Source: DAOMFB01 sp963721385
GTDB lineage: Bacteria > Acidobacteriota > Thermoanaerobaculia > UBA5066
NCBI GenBank assembly: GCA_963721385.1
Contig: CAVRJB010000005.1
Location: 62,001-126,000, forward strand
Direction: 5' to 3'
DNA length: 64,000 nt
Shown: positions 1-8,294 of the stretch, piece by piece
Numbering within the stretch: position 1 is the stretch's first letter
How the letters are laid out: each line of letters opens with the position of its first letter
Program-made: the position numbers and the translations under genes
Notes under the pieces: model-generated
Databases searched by the model: none
What the model was told of the DNA's origin: nothing
The model's input: the letters and a program-made list of their open reading frames with translations, nothing else

Positions 1-1
1 G

Positions 2-671
2 GCGATGCGCGACTGGGTTGCGAGCGTCGCGACGACGCACTACGTCCTCGGCTCGGTCCTCGGCCCGCATCCCTTCCCGGCGATGGTGCGCGACTTCCAG
101 GCCGTCATCGGCCGGGAGGCGCGCGCGCAGACGCGGAAGGAGCTCGGCGGGAAGCTCCCCGACCTCCTCGTCGCCTGCGTCGGGGGCGGGTCGAACGCCA
201 TCGGCCTCTTCCACGCGTTCCTCCGCGACGAGGGGGTCGAGATCGTCGGCGTCGAGGCGGGAGGGCGCGGGCTCGCTCCCGGCGAGCACGCCGCCCGATT
301 CGGGCCGGGGAAGGTCGGCGTCCTCCACGGGACGCGGACGCTCCTCCTGCAGGACGAGGACGGGCAGATCCTGCCGACGCATTCCGTCTCGGCGGGCCTC
401 GACTACCCGGCGGTCGGGCCGGAGCACGCCCACCTCGCGGCGCTCGGCCGGACCCGCTACGTGTCGGTCACGGACGCCGAGGCGCTCGCCGCGTTCCACC
501 GCCTCGCCGAGGCGGAGGGGATCATCCCGGCGCTCGAGACCGCGCACGCCGTGGCCTGGGCGATCGCGCGAGGCGCCGCGCCGGCCCGGGCAGACGCTCC
601 TCGTCAACCTCTCCGGCCGCGGCGACAAGGACGTCCCGAGCGTCGCGAAACTGGAAGGCGTGTCCCTGTGA
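2..671 (+). CDS. trpB: Tryptophan synthase beta chain, 3' part, frameshifted
   Basis: This is the C-terminal part of the PLP-dependent enzyme that condenses indole with serine to make tryptophan; the 5' end lies outside the window. The visible portion has the family's GPHPFP segment, the glycine-rich phosphate-binding loop CVGGGSNA and the HSVSAGLDYP segment. The reading frame changes between about 570 and 590: the start of the segment runs in one frame, while the conserved C-terminus (LVNLSGRGDKD) is read one base further on. One extra base in the G/C-rich run near 581-590 would explain it. The stop overlaps the trpA start as GTGA, the usual trpBA arrangement. Family assignment is secure; whether the frameshift is real is not known. 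Confidence 0.9.
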   Translation, partial: RCATGLRASRRRTTSSARSSARIPSRRWCATSRPSSAGRRARRRGRSSAGSSPTSSSPASGAGRTPSASSTRSSATRGSRSSASRREGAGSLPASTPPDSGRGRSASSTGRGRSSCRTRTGRSCRRIPSRRASTTRRSGRSTPTSRRSAGPATCRSRTPRRSPRSTASPRRRGSSRRSRPRTPWPGRSREAPRRPGQTLLVNLSGRGDKDVPSVAKLEGVSL

Positions 672-1464
672 GGCGGATCCGGAGGGCGTTCGCGGCGGCG
701 CGGACGGCGGGCCGCGCCGCGCTCGTCGTCTTCGTCGAGGCGGGAGACCCTGACCTCGCGACGACGGCCCGGCTCCTGCCGGCTCTCGCGGCGGCGGGGG
801 CCGACGTCGTCGAGCTCGGCGTCCCTTTCAGCGACCCGATCGCCGACGGGCCCGTGATCCAGCGGGCGCACGAGCGCGGCCTGGCCTCGGCGACGACGCT
901 TTCCTCCACCCTCGACCTCCTCGCGCGCCTCCGCCGGGAGGGCTTCGGCGCCCCGGTCGTCCTTTTCAGTTACGCGAACCCGATCCTCGCCATGGGAGAG
1001 GAGGCGTTCGCGACGCGGGCCGCGGCAGCGGGCGCGGACGGCGTTCTCGTGACCGACCTTCCGCCCGAGGAAGGGAGGGCTTCTCGGCGCGTCTGAAGAG
1101 GGCCGGGCTCGACCCCGTCTTTCTCGTCGCCCCGACCTCGCCCGACGAGCGGCTCCGGCGGGCGGCCGCGCTCTCCCGCGGATTCGTCTACCTCGTCTCC
1201 CGGGCGGGCGTGACCGGCGAGAGGGCGGCGCTCCCCGAGGACCTCGCGGCGCTCGTCGAACGGGTGAAACGGCAGGTCACGCGACTGCCGGTGGCCGTCG
1301 GATTCGGCCTCTCGACGCCCGAGCAGGTGGCCGCCGTCGGGCGGCTGGCGGACGGGGTGGTGGTCGGGAGCGCGGTGGTGTCGCGGATGGAGGAGGCGCT
1401 GCGGGAGGGGCGCGACCCGGTCGACGCGGCTGCCGGGCTGGTTCGCGCCCTGGCCGCGCGTTAG
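668..1464 (+). CDS. trpA: Tryptophan synthase alpha chain, frameshifted
   Basis: This subunit cleaves indole-3-glycerol phosphate and passes indole to TrpB. Reading from the GTG that overlaps the trpB stop, the catalytic acids fall at Glu49 (ELGVPFSDP) and Asp60 (IADGP), the same numbers as in the well-studied Salmonella enzyme. The segment LFSYANPIL is also present. The frame slips by -1 at about 1065-1082, in a G-rich stretch just after VTDLPPEE. The continuation (LDPVFLVAPTSPDERL, then VGFGLSTPEQV and a C-terminal helix) is in the next frame and ends at 1464. Restoring one G would reconnect the protein to about 265 residues, the normal family length. Sequence error and pseudogenisation both remain possible. 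Confidence 0.88.
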
Positions 1465-1468
1465 CGAG

Positions 1469-2263
1469 GTGTCGGGCCAGCCGGGCGGCACGCCCGCGGC
1501 CAAGCCCGTCTCCTGGTCCCACCGGATCTCGCAGGCGGACCGCTCCGGTCTCGTCGCCCTCGTCACCGAAAACCTCCCCCGGTTCGGCGAGCGGGAGGTC
1601 CTGCAGATCCTGAGGCACCCACACATCTCCGAGCCGGTACTCACGGAAATCCTCCAGGCAAAGGCCTTCATCGGCCTTCGGTCGGTCCGGCGGGCGCTGG
1701 CGCTACACCCTGCGACCCCTCGGCCGGACGCGCTCAGATGCCTCGACGACCTGACCTGGAGAGACCTCGTCCTCGTCTCCCGCGAGACACGGACGCCTCC
1801 TCCCGTCCGGCAGGCGGCGAACCGGAAGATCCTCGACGCCCTTCGGCGGCTTTCGAAGGGAGAAAAGGTCGCGCTGGCCCGGCTGGCCGACCGCGACCTC
1901 TTCCTGCCGCTCCTGGAGGAGAACGACCGGGGAGTCCTCGAGGCTCTCCTTCGAAACTCCCGGCTGACCTCCGACGACCTGGTCCGGTGGATCACGGTGG
2001 GCCGGGCGGCGGCCGAGACTCTGGAAGGCCTCGCCGCCGACCCCGCCTGGGCGCGCCGGCTCCCCGTCCGGGAGGCGCTCCTCCACCACCGGCTCCTCCC
2101 CCGGGGAGCGGCCCTGTCGCTCCTCCTCTCGGGTACCCGGGCGGAGTGGCTGAGGCTGGCCGGGGACGAGACGATCCACCCCCTTCTTTCGGCCTGCGCC
2201 CGCCGGCTGTGTGAATCAGGCGCAGAATTCGTTGACAGGCCGGGGAGGCGCGGCATAACGTAA
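1469..2263 (+). CDS. Hypothetical alpha-helical repeat protein (HEAT/LRV-like)
   Basis: A 264-residue soluble protein of unknown function starting at a GTG four bases after the trpA stop. It is almost wholly helical and leucine/arginine-rich, with no signal peptide or membrane segment. Its units of about 40-50 residues resemble DUF2336- or LRV-type helical repeats by eye. A stretch beginning KVALARLADRDLFLPLL resembles part of the protein encoded at 3154-4170 (KIRLAWRGNKEERLFLV), so the two look paralogous. The end of this gene contains the promoter of the next one. A scaffold or protein-interaction role is plausible, but nothing in the sequence defines a ligand or activity. Confidence 0.6.
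   Translation: MSGQPGGTPAAKPVSWSHRISQADRSGLVALVTENLPRFGEREVLQILRHPHISEPVLTEILQAKAFIGLRSVRRALALHPATPRPDALRCLDDLTWRDLVLVSRETRTPPPVRQAANRKILDALRRLSKGEKVALARLADRDLFLPLLEENDRGVLEALLRNSRLTSDDLVRWITVGRAAAETLEGLAADPAWARRLPVREALLHHRLLPRGAALSLLLSGTRAEWLRLAGDETIHPLLSACARRLCESGAEFVDRPGRRGIT
2232..2261 (+). promoter_or_regulatory. Sigma-70-like promoter for the RodZ-like gene
   Basis: A perfect -35 TTGACA (2232-2237) and a weak -10 TAACGT (2256-2261) are separated by 18 bases. The start codon follows 11 bases later. The promoter lies inside the 3' end of the upstream gene. It is the only promoter here with a consensus -35. Confidence 0.55.
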
Positions 2264-2272
2264 GTTGGGGCC

Positions 2273-3112
2273 ATGACTGTCGAAACCCCGCGGGATTTCG
2301 GGGATGAGTTTCGCCGCGAGCGGGAGCTGAGGGACGTGACGCGCGAGCAGCTCGCACTCGTGACGAAGGTGTCGGTGCGCCAGATCGAGGCGCTCGAGAC
2401 CGGCCGGTTCGAGCATCTCCCCGCGCTCGTTTTCTCCCGGGGCTTCGTCCGCTCCATCGCCGATCACCTCGGGCTCGACGCCGACCGCTCCGTCGCCGCG
2501 TTCCGGAGCGTCTACGAGAACTGGCAGGAGGAGCGCAGGAAGAGCGAGAACGCACCGCTGCCGCCGACGACGGCCGGGTTTCGGCTCTCGAAGCCGCGAC
2601 GCTCGGTCAGCGCGTCGACGACGGTGCGCGGCCTCGCGGTGGCGCTGACGCTCGCGATCGTGACCGGCGCCGCGGCCCTGATGAAGTCGAAGAGCTCCGA
2701 GCCCCGCCGCTCCGCGGCATCGGCCGCTGCGCCCGCTCGACCCGAGACGGGCCCGGCATCTCTTGCCCTCCCTCCCGGGATCGCGGCGGCGACGGTCGCG
2801 CTCCCGTCGGGCCCCCCGTCCTCCGTCCGGGGCGGCTCCGCCGGCGGGGGAGGCGCAAGCACCCTCAGCCTCACGTTCCGCGACGACTGCTGGACCGAGG
2901 TGACGGTGGACGGCCGCGTCGTCGTGCGCGAGCTCGTCGCCAAGGGCGCCACCCGCGAGTTCGCCGGCGGGAAGACCTTCACGCTGACGCTCGGAAACGC
3001 GGGCGTCGTCGAGGTCGTCCTCAACGGCCGCTCGCTCCAGCCGATCGGCAGCCCGGGGCAGGTCGTCAAGAACTGGGTCATCGAGCCGGAGCCGGTCCGC
3101 ACGAGCGGCTGA
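2273..3112 (+). CDS. RodZ-like membrane protein with N-terminal HTH domain
   Basis: A 279-residue protein with the RodZ architecture. An Xre-type helix-turn-helix occupies residues ~10-65 (LVTKVSVRQIEALETGRFEHLP). One membrane segment lies at ~118-139, followed by an Ala/Pro/Gly-rich linker. A C-terminal beta domain of the DUF4115 kind (residues ~200-275, with DDCWTEVTVDGR) completes it. In RodZ the HTH binds MreB in the cytoplasm and helps set cell shape; related proteins with this layout exist outside cell-shape operons, and no mre genes are nearby. A role as an envelope-spanning cytoskeletal linker is inferred from domain order only. Confidence 0.72.
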   Translation: MTVETPRDFGDEFRRERELRDVTREQLALVTKVSVRQIEALETGRFEHLPALVFSRGFVRSIADHLGLDADRSVAAFRSVYENWQEERRKSENAPLPPTTAGFRLSKPRRSVSASTTVRGLAVALTLAIVTGAAALMKSKSSEPRRSAASAAAPARPETGPASLALPPGIAAATVALPSGPPSSVRGGSAGGGGASTLSLTFRDDCWTEVTVDGRVVVRELVAKGATREFAGGKTFTLTLGNAGVVEVVLNGRSLQPIGSPGQVVKNWVIEPEPVRTSG

Positions 3113-3134
3113 GGCCCCGGACCGCGCCGGGGCC
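3113..3134 (+). terminator. GC-rich hairpin without T-tract
   Basis: A perfect 8-bp stem GGCCCCGG/CCGGGGCC with a 6-base loop starts right after the stop codon of the RodZ-like gene. No T-run follows, so it may slow polymerase or protect the mRNA end rather than act as a classical intrinsic terminator. Confidence 0.35.
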
Positions 3135-3141
3135 GATGGGC

Positions 3142-3147
3142 TACATT
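3142..3147 (+). promoter_or_regulatory. -10 element TACATT, leaderless type
   Basis: TACATT ends 6 bases before the ATG at 3154, placing the expected transcript start on or next to the start codon. This argues for 3154 over the upstream in-frame ATG at 3136, which would lie before the -10 element. Confidence 0.5.
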
Positions 3148-3153
3148 AGGTCC

Positions 3154-4170
3154 ATGGCCGGCGCCGAGCCCGAAAGCGAGCTCCTCTCCCAGATCGAAAG
3201 CGGAAAGGCCTCGGGACAGGTCCTGGAGTTCGCCGCCCGGGGCCTCGTGCCTCTGCCGCCCTGGGAGCTGGCGCGCGCCATCGCGACGATCCTGTCGCGG
3301 ACGGAGTCGACCCTCGCGCCGCTCGCGGAGGAGAGCTTCAAGGAGCTCCCGCCCGAAGCGTTGAAGGACGCGGTCCTCTCCCTGGGGGTCATGTCCGGCC
3401 AGCTCGACGCGATCGCGCGGCGGACGCACGACCGGGGGGTCCTCGAGCCGCTCATCCGCCACAAGGCCGTCGCGGACGAGACGCTCGCCTTCCTGGCCGA
3501 GCGGGTCGAGCCCTATCTGCAGGACGTGATCGTCACGAACCAGGTGCGCCTCCTCGCGGCCCCGGTCATCGTCGAGAGGCTCTTCGAGAACCCGCACCTC
3601 TCCACCGACATCAAGCGCCGCGCCGACGAGTTCCTCGAGGAGTTCTTCCTCAAGAAGGAACGGGAGGCCGGGACGCTGGAGGAGTCCGTCGAGGAGGCGC
3701 CCGCCCCGGAGCCCGTGGCCGCGACGCCCGCCGAGGACGCCGAGAAGGCCGACGACCCGACGAAGAGCCTCTTCGCCCGCCTCTCGACGATGACCGTCGT
3801 GCAGAAGATCCGGCTCGCCTGGCGGGGCAACAAGGAGGAGCGGCTCTTCCTGGTCCGCGACTCGAACCGGCTCGTCTCGACCGCGGTCCTGAAGTCGCCC
3901 AAGACGCGGGAAACGGACGTCGAGACGATCGCGAACATGAAGAGCGTCTCGGAGGACGTCCTCCGCGCGATCGCGCTCCGCAAGGAGTGGATGCGGAAGT
4001 ACTCGATCATGGCGGCCATCGTGAAAAACCCCCGTTCGCCGATCGACGCGACGCTTCCGCTCGTCCTGCGCCTGAGTCACGGCGACCAGAAGAAGCTCTC
4101 GCAGGACCGGAACGTGCCTGAGGCGCTCCGCTCCACGGCGCGCCGTGAAGTGGCGCGACGAGAGGTGTGA
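3154..4170 (+). CDS. Hypothetical helical repeat protein
   Basis: A 338-residue cytoplasmic protein of unknown function. The N-terminal ~165 residues are helical (PPEALKDAVLSLGV, RHKAVADETLAFLAERV). A charged Glu/Ala/Pro linker spans about 170-205. The C-terminal domain (RLAWRGNKEERLFLVRD onward) repeats themes seen in the protein at 1469-2263. No catalytic motif, signal peptide or membrane span is visible. The start at ATG 3154 is preferred because a -10 element ends 6 bases upstream. An intrinsic terminator overlaps the stop codon, so this gene closes a transcription unit. Proteins of this general type are often found near kinase/phosphatase genes, but no function can be assigned. Confidence 0.62.
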   Translation: MAGAEPESELLSQIESGKASGQVLEFAARGLVPLPPWELARAIATILSRTESTLAPLAEESFKELPPEALKDAVLSLGVMSGQLDAIARRTHDRGVLEPLIRHKAVADETLAFLAERVEPYLQDVIVTNQVRLLAAPVIVERLFENPHLSTDIKRRADEFLEEFFLKKEREAGTLEESVEEAPAPEPVAATPAEDAEKADDPTKSLFARLSTMTVVQKIRLAWRGNKEERLFLVRDSNRLVSTAVLKSPKTRETDVETIANMKSVSEDVLRAIALRKEWMRKYSIMAAIVKNPRSPIDATLPLVLRLSHGDQKKLSQDRNVPEALRSTARREVARREV

Positions 4171-4189
4171 CTCCCATCGCACCTTTTTT
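4163..4189 (+). terminator. Intrinsic terminator overlapping the stop codon
   Basis: Arms AGGTGTGA (4163-4170) and TCGCACCT (4177-4184) form an 8-bp RNA stem with one U-G pair and a 6-base loop, followed directly by six T residues. The stem includes the TGA stop codon. It is the only clear Rho-independent terminator I found in the window. Confidence 0.7.
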
Positions 4190-4269
4190 CCCGTCCGGCG
4201 CGGGCTGTGTAAAAATCCGTCGAAGGCTGTGCGTGGGAACGTCGAAGGTTGCCTGCCGTTGAGGTCGGG

Positions 4270-4920
4270 GTGACGAACTATTACGACATCCTGGGCATCG
4301 CCCGGGACGCGACCGATGCCGAGATCCGGGACCGGTTCCGGATCCTCGCGCGCGAGGCGCACCCCGACCGCCACCGGGGCGCCGACGAGAAGAAGTCCGC
4401 CGAGAGCCAGTTCCAGCTCCTGACCGAGGCCGTGAACGTCCTGACGAACCCGGTCCGGCGGAAGGCCCACGACTTCGAGCTGGACAAGCACAAGCCGGCC
4501 GCGGTCGACGCGCAGGCGATCGGCCGCACCTACCTCGCCCGCGGCGTGAAGGCCTACAAGGAAGGGAACTTCCCCCAGGCCGTGACCGAGTTCGACATGT
4601 CGGTGCGGCACTACGAGAAGGACGCCAAGGCCTGGCACTACCTCGCCCTCGCCTGCCTGAAGACGGTCGGGCAGGTTCGCCGGGGAGTCGAGGCGATCGA
4701 GGCGGCGCTCCGGCTCGACGCGAACAACGCGCTCTTCATGAAGGACGCCGGCAAGCTCTACCTCATGGCCGGCCTGAACTCCAAGGCCGAGCGCCATCTC
4801 GTCGAGGCGCTGAAGTGGCTGCCGGACGACGCGGAAGCCCTGACGCTCCTCCAGAAGGCGAGAGCGGGCTCCGGCGAGCGGAAGAAGCCGACGAGCGGCA
4901 TCTTCGGGCGGAAGGGATAA
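4270..4920 (+). CDS. J-domain protein with C-terminal TPR repeats
   Basis: A 216-residue co-chaperone-like protein. Residues ~4-65 form a J domain (YYDILGI start) with the HPD motif at 31-33, which in this family stimulates DnaK ATPase activity. Residues ~85-200 contain TPR-like helices (AVTEFDMSVRHYEKDAKAWH, then ALRLDANNALFMKDAGKLY). It has no Gly/Phe-rich or zinc-finger region, so it is not DnaJ itself. The GTG at 4270 is chosen because GAGGT lies 5 bases upstream and the J domain begins immediately; an in-frame start at 4249 is less likely. It precedes a PP2C phosphatase by 7 bases. The TPR half probably recruits a client or signalling partner; which one is unknown. Confidence 0.8.
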   Translation: MTNYYDILGIARDATDAEIRDRFRILAREAHPDRHRGADEKKSAESQFQLLTEAVNVLTNPVRRKAHDFELDKHKPAAVDAQAIGRTYLARGVKAYKEGNFPQAVTEFDMSVRHYEKDAKAWHYLALACLKTVGQVRRGVEAIEAALRLDANNALFMKDAGKLYLMAGLNSKAERHLVEALKWLPDDAEALTLLQKARAGSGERKKPTSGIFGRKG

Positions 4921-4921
4921 T
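4916..4921 (+). promoter_or_regulatory. -10 element GATAAT before the PP2C gene
   Basis: GATAAT overlaps the TAA stop of the J-domain gene and ends 6 bases before the GTG of the phosphatase, fitting the leaderless pattern. The phosphatase could therefore be transcribed separately as well as by read-through. Confidence 0.4.
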
Positions 4922-4927
4922 CGCGAC

Positions 4928-5803
4928 GTGACGCTCTCGGCCTTCGGTCTCACGGACGTTGGAAAGAAGCGGAAGCACAACGAGGACGCGTACCTCCTCG
5001 ATGCGGAGCGGGGCCTCTTCGTCGTGGCCGACGGAATGGGAGGACACGCCGCCGGCGAGGTCGCCTCGCGCATCACCGTCGAGTCGATCCAGGAGTTCAT
5101 CGCGGCCACCGAGGAGGGGCAGGACGCCTCCTGGCCCTTCGGATTCGGGGGCCGCGCGGCGGAAGGGAACCGCCTCACGACCGCCGTCGAGCGCGCCAAC
5201 GAGAAGGTGATGCGCGCCGTCCAGAACCGCCCCGAGCTGAAGGGGATGGGGACGACGGTCGTGGCAGCCCTCTTCGACAACGACCGCGCCACGCTCGTCC
5301 ACGTCGGCGACAGCCGCGCCTATCTCTACCGCGACGGCGAGCTCCGCCGCCTGACGGACGACCACTCCTGGGTCCAGGAGCAGGTCAACGCCGGTATCCT
5401 CTCGGAGGACGAAGCGAAGAGCCACCCTTTGAAGAACGTCGTCACGCGAGCCCTCGGCGGCTCGCCGCACGTCTCGGTGGACCTCATCGAGGTGCCGGTC
5501 CACGCGGGCGACCGCTTCCTCCTCTGCTCCGACGGCCTGACCGGCATGGTCGGGGACGAGGAAATCCACGAGCGCTTCCGATCGGGCCAGGCCGCGTCCG
5601 CGGCCGTGAAGAAGCTCGTCGACATGGCGAACGAGCGCGGCGGCGTCGACAACATCACCGCGATCGTCGTCGACGTGAAGGCCAGCGACGCGCCGAAGCC
5701 CGAGCCCCCGGGGCCGGCGCGGGCCAAGCGCGACTCCGGCGACAGCACGGCCGTCGTCCTTTCCGACCGGCCGGCGCGCCGGGACGACGTCGACGAGGAC
5801 TAG
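4928..5803 (+). CDS. PP2C-family serine/threonine protein phosphatase
   Basis: A 291-residue metal-dependent phosphatase of the PPM/Stp type, which removes phosphate from Ser/Thr residues placed by Hanks-type kinases. All the usual motifs are present in order: KRKHNEDAYL, VADGMGGHAAGE, GMGTTVV, HVGDSRAYLYR, LTDDHSW, LCSDGLTGMV and GGVDNITAIVV. These give the acidic metal ligands. The last ~45 residues are a Pro/Arg/Asp-rich tail outside the catalytic fold. It follows the J-domain gene closely. A Ser/Thr kinase starts near 62502, but no kinase is adjacent. Its stop shares the bases CTAG with the stop of the convergent helicase gene. Confidence 0.92.
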   Translation: MTLSAFGLTDVGKKRKHNEDAYLLDAERGLFVVADGMGGHAAGEVASRITVESIQEFIAATEEGQDASWPFGFGGRAAEGNRLTTAVERANEKVMRAVQNRPELKGMGTTVVAALFDNDRATLVHVGDSRAYLYRDGELRRLTDDHSWVQEQVNAGILSEDEAKSHPLKNVVTRALGGSPHVSVDLIEVPVHAGDRFLLCSDGLTGMVGDEEIHERFRSGQAASAAVKKLVDMANERGGVDNITAIVVDVKASDAPKPEPPGPARAKRDSGDSTAVVLSDRPARRDDVDED

Positions 5804-8256
5804 CCCCGGCTTGTCCGCGGCGCCTCGCGCTGGACGCGCGCAAAGAACGCCGCCGCATCGCCGGCGACGTCATGGCTCGCGAGCTCCGACGGGTCGTCGC
5901 CGTACCAGTCGGGCGGCAGGTAGCTGCGGTAGGGCTCCTTGAGGAAGCGCCGGCAGGCGAGGACGATCACGCCCGTGTCGTTCTCGGAGCGGATGAGACG
6001 CCCCGCGCTCTGGACGACGCGCGTCATTCCCGGTACGACGTAGGCGTACTCGAACCCCTTCTCGAACCGCTCCTCGAAGTACTGGCGCATCCGCTCCTGC
6101 TCGAAACGGACCTGCGGCAGCGCCGGCGAGACGACGACGACGGCGCTCAGCATCTCGCCCGGGTAGTCCACCCCCTCGGCGAACGCGCCTCCCGAGACCG
6201 CGAGGAGGAGGACGGGCGCCCCGCCGTCCCGCATGGCGTCGAGCGTCGCGTTCCGCTCCAGCTCGGTCGAGCGGTCCGAAGGGCGGAGGACGCGCCGGCC
6301 GGGGAGCGGCGGCAGGTGACGGCGGACGTCGTCGAGGAAGCGGTACGACGGGAAGAGCGCAAGGAGGTTTCCCGGGCAGGCCCGCGCGACGTCGGCGACG
6401 AGCGCGGCGAGGCGCGGCGCCCCGGCGGCCCGGGCGGCGAAGGTCGTGTCGACGTCGGGGGAGATCAGGACCGCCCGGTTCTCTCGCGGGAACGGCGACG
6501 GGAGCCGGAGCACCGACGTCCGGTCGGGGTCGAGGCCGAGGAGGTCCCGGTAGAACGCCGGCGGCGCGAGCGTCGCCGACATGACGACCGACCCGGCCGC
6601 GCCGTTCAGGACCGGCCCGAGGAGGCGGGACGGGTCCTTGCAGAGGATGGAGAGCCGCGGCCCGGAAGACGTGCGGGAGCCGATGACGTCGAAGGCCGGA
6701 TCGGGAGGGCCGTCGCCGCCCGCCGGAAATGCGAGCTTCGAGGTGTCGTGGAACGCCGCGAAGGTGAAGTAGAGGTCGAGGAGCGGGTCGTCGGGGACCC
6801 GCTCTCCGCCGCCGCGGAGGTGCGCGAGATGGCGGACGAGGAGCGCCTCGAGGTCGAGGCGGAGGTCGTCGAGGCGTGCGTCGTCGAGAGGAACGAGGCC
6901 GGCGTCGGTCCCCTCGGGGAGTGACGCGGCGGCGTCGGCGACGAGCTGCCGGAGACGCCTCGCCGCCTCGGAGCCGTCCCATGCGTTCTGCGCGGAGAAC
7001 GACGAGATCCGCTCCGCGAGCGCCGTGAGAGCGGCGTCGGAGAGCTCGGGCGAGTAGTAGCCGCGCCCGCGCTCGACGAGGTTGTGCGCCTCGTCGACGA
7101 GGAGGTACGACTGGGCGAGCGCGTCTGGGTCCTTCGCGCCGGAAAGCGCGACGACGGGGTCGAAGACGTAGTTGTAGTCGCCGATGACGACGTCGGCCCG
7201 CTCGGCGAGCTCGAGGGAGACCTCGAACGGGCAGACCTCCTCGGCGCGCGCCTCCTCGAAGACGGCGTCCGGGTCGAGGTGCCGCCGCGACCCGAGGAGC
7301 CGGTCGAGCAGGTCCGACGCCTCCATCTTGGCGGCATAGTCCTTCGCGAAGCGGCAGTGCTCCTCGTGGCAGAGGACGACGTCGTTCGCGCACATCCGCT
7401 CCTTCGCGCGGAGGCGAACGGACCGCAGCGCGTCCGCGTCGAGGGCGGCGAGCGTCTTCACGAACATCTCCTGTTGCGTCGTCTTCGCCGTCAGGACGTA
7501 GAGCCGCCGCCCCGCCTCGAGCGCGGCGCGGAGGAGAGGGTGGAGGGCCGCCGCCGTCTTGCCGATGCCGGTCGGCGCCTCGACGAGGAGGTGCTCGCCC
7601 TGCGCGGCGGCTCGCGCGGCGGCCGCCGCCATCTCGCGCTGGCCGGGACGGAACGTCTCGAACGGGAAGGCCAGCGTCGCGGCCTCGGCGCGCTTCGCCT
7701 CGGCGAGGGCGTGCGCCGCGAAGAACTCCTCGAGCAGGAGGCGGATTCGGCCCTCGAGGTCGGCGAGAGTCTCGGCTTCGTCCAACTCGACCGGCTGGAG
7801 GCGCGTCCCGCCCGTCTCGATGTCGGCGAGGACGAGCCGTCCGGCGACCTCCCGCCCCTCCGCGCGGGCGACCGCCAGCATGTACCAGCGGAGCTGCGTC
7901 TCGAAGCGGGCGAGGCGCGGCGAGCCGGGGAGGCGCCCGAGGTCCTCGGCGAAGTGGAGCGACTTCACCTCGTCGACGACGATCCGCCCGCCCTCCTCGA
8001 ACCGCCCGTCGAGGCGCCCCTCGAGGACCGCGGTGAAGTCGTCGACGGGGAAGGAGAGCCGGATTCCGCGCTCGACGGCGTAGCCGGGCACCGTCTCGAG
8101 GAACGAGCCGAGCACGCGCCGGTGGACCGCCTGCCCGATCCAGAGACGTTCGAAGCCGTCGCCCCGGTCGAAGCCGATCCGGCGGAAGGCGCCGGAGAGG
8201 AGCGTCCCCGGCGAGACGGTGACGATCCGGCGTTCGAGGTCGACCGAAAGTCCCAC
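5800..8256 (-). CDS. XPD/DinG-type Fe-S helicase with N-terminal RecB-like nuclease domain
   Basis: An 818-residue superfamily 2 DNA helicase. Residues ~1-190 look like a PD-(D/E)xK nuclease module: Asp83 in GRLDG, Glu96-Val-Lys98 in VVDEVK, and a QxxxY motif at 121-125. The helicase part has Walker A (EAPTGIGKTA, ~227-235), four cysteines at 289, 296, 301 and 342 placed like the Fe-S cluster of XPD/DinG, a DEAH box (~388-391) and the C-terminal motif QSAGRLIRS. It should unwind DNA 5'-3' and possibly cut it, suggesting repair or defence. The GTG start lies 5 bases after a TAGAAT element, and its promoter is divergent from that of dacB. The nuclease call is by motif only. Confidence 0.85.
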   Translation of the reverse strand: MGLSVDLERRIVTVSPGTLLSGAFRRIGFDRGDGFERLWIGQAVHRRVLGSFLETVPGYAVERGIRLSFPVDDFTAVLEGRLDGRFEEGGRIVVDEVKSLHFAEDLGRLPGSPRLARFETQLRWYMLAVARAEGREVAGRLVLADIETGGTRLQPVELDEAETLADLEGRIRLLLEEFFAAHALAEAKRAEAATLAFPFETFRPGQREMAAAAARAAAQGEHLLVEAPTGIGKTAAALHPLLRAALEAGRRLYVLTAKTTQQEMFVKTLAALDADALRSVRLRAKERMCANDVVLCHEEHCRFAKDYAAKMEASDLLDRLLGSRRHLDPDAVFEEARAEEVCPFEVSLELAERADVVIGDYNYVFDPVVALSGAKDPDALAQSYLLVDEAHNLVERGRGYYSPELSDAALTALAERISSFSAQNAWDGSEAARRLRQLVADAAASLPEGTDAGLVPLDDARLDDLRLDLEALLVRHLAHLRGGGERVPDDPLLDLYFTFAAFHDTSKLAFPAGGDGPPDPAFDVIGSRTSSGPRLSILCKDPSRLLGPVLNGAAGSVVMSATLAPPAFYRDLLGLDPDRTSVLRLPSPFPRENRAVLISPDVDTTFAARAAGAPRLAALVADVARACPGNLLALFPSYRFLDDVRRHLPPLPGRRVLRPSDRSTELERNATLDAMRDGGAPVLLLAVSGGAFAEGVDYPGEMLSAVVVVSPALPQVRFEQERMRQYFEERFEKGFEYAYVVPGMTRVVQSAGRLIRSENDTGVIVLACRRFLKEPYRSYLPPDWYGDDPSELASHDVAGDAAAFFARVQREAPRTSRG

Positions 8257-8261
8257 GCCGC

Positions 8262-8267
8262 ATTCTA
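8262..8267 (-). promoter_or_regulatory. -10 element TAGAAT for the helicase gene
   Basis: On the minus strand TAGAAT ends 5 bases before the GTG start codon. It is one arm of a perfect 10-base inverted repeat (8261-8270 and 8292-8301) whose other arm is the -10 of dacB. Confidence 0.5.
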
Positions 8268-8294
8268 GGCGTCGCGGCGGCGGCGCGGATCGCC

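Noticed and set aside
560..1090. Programmed ribosomal frameshifting in trpB and trpA
   Set aside because: No slippery heptamer with a following structure, and trp genes are not known to use it; sequence error or mutation is simpler.
2512..5292. Open frame of about 930 codons on the minus strand
   Set aside because: Antisense to four well-supported plus-strand genes; no conserved pattern.
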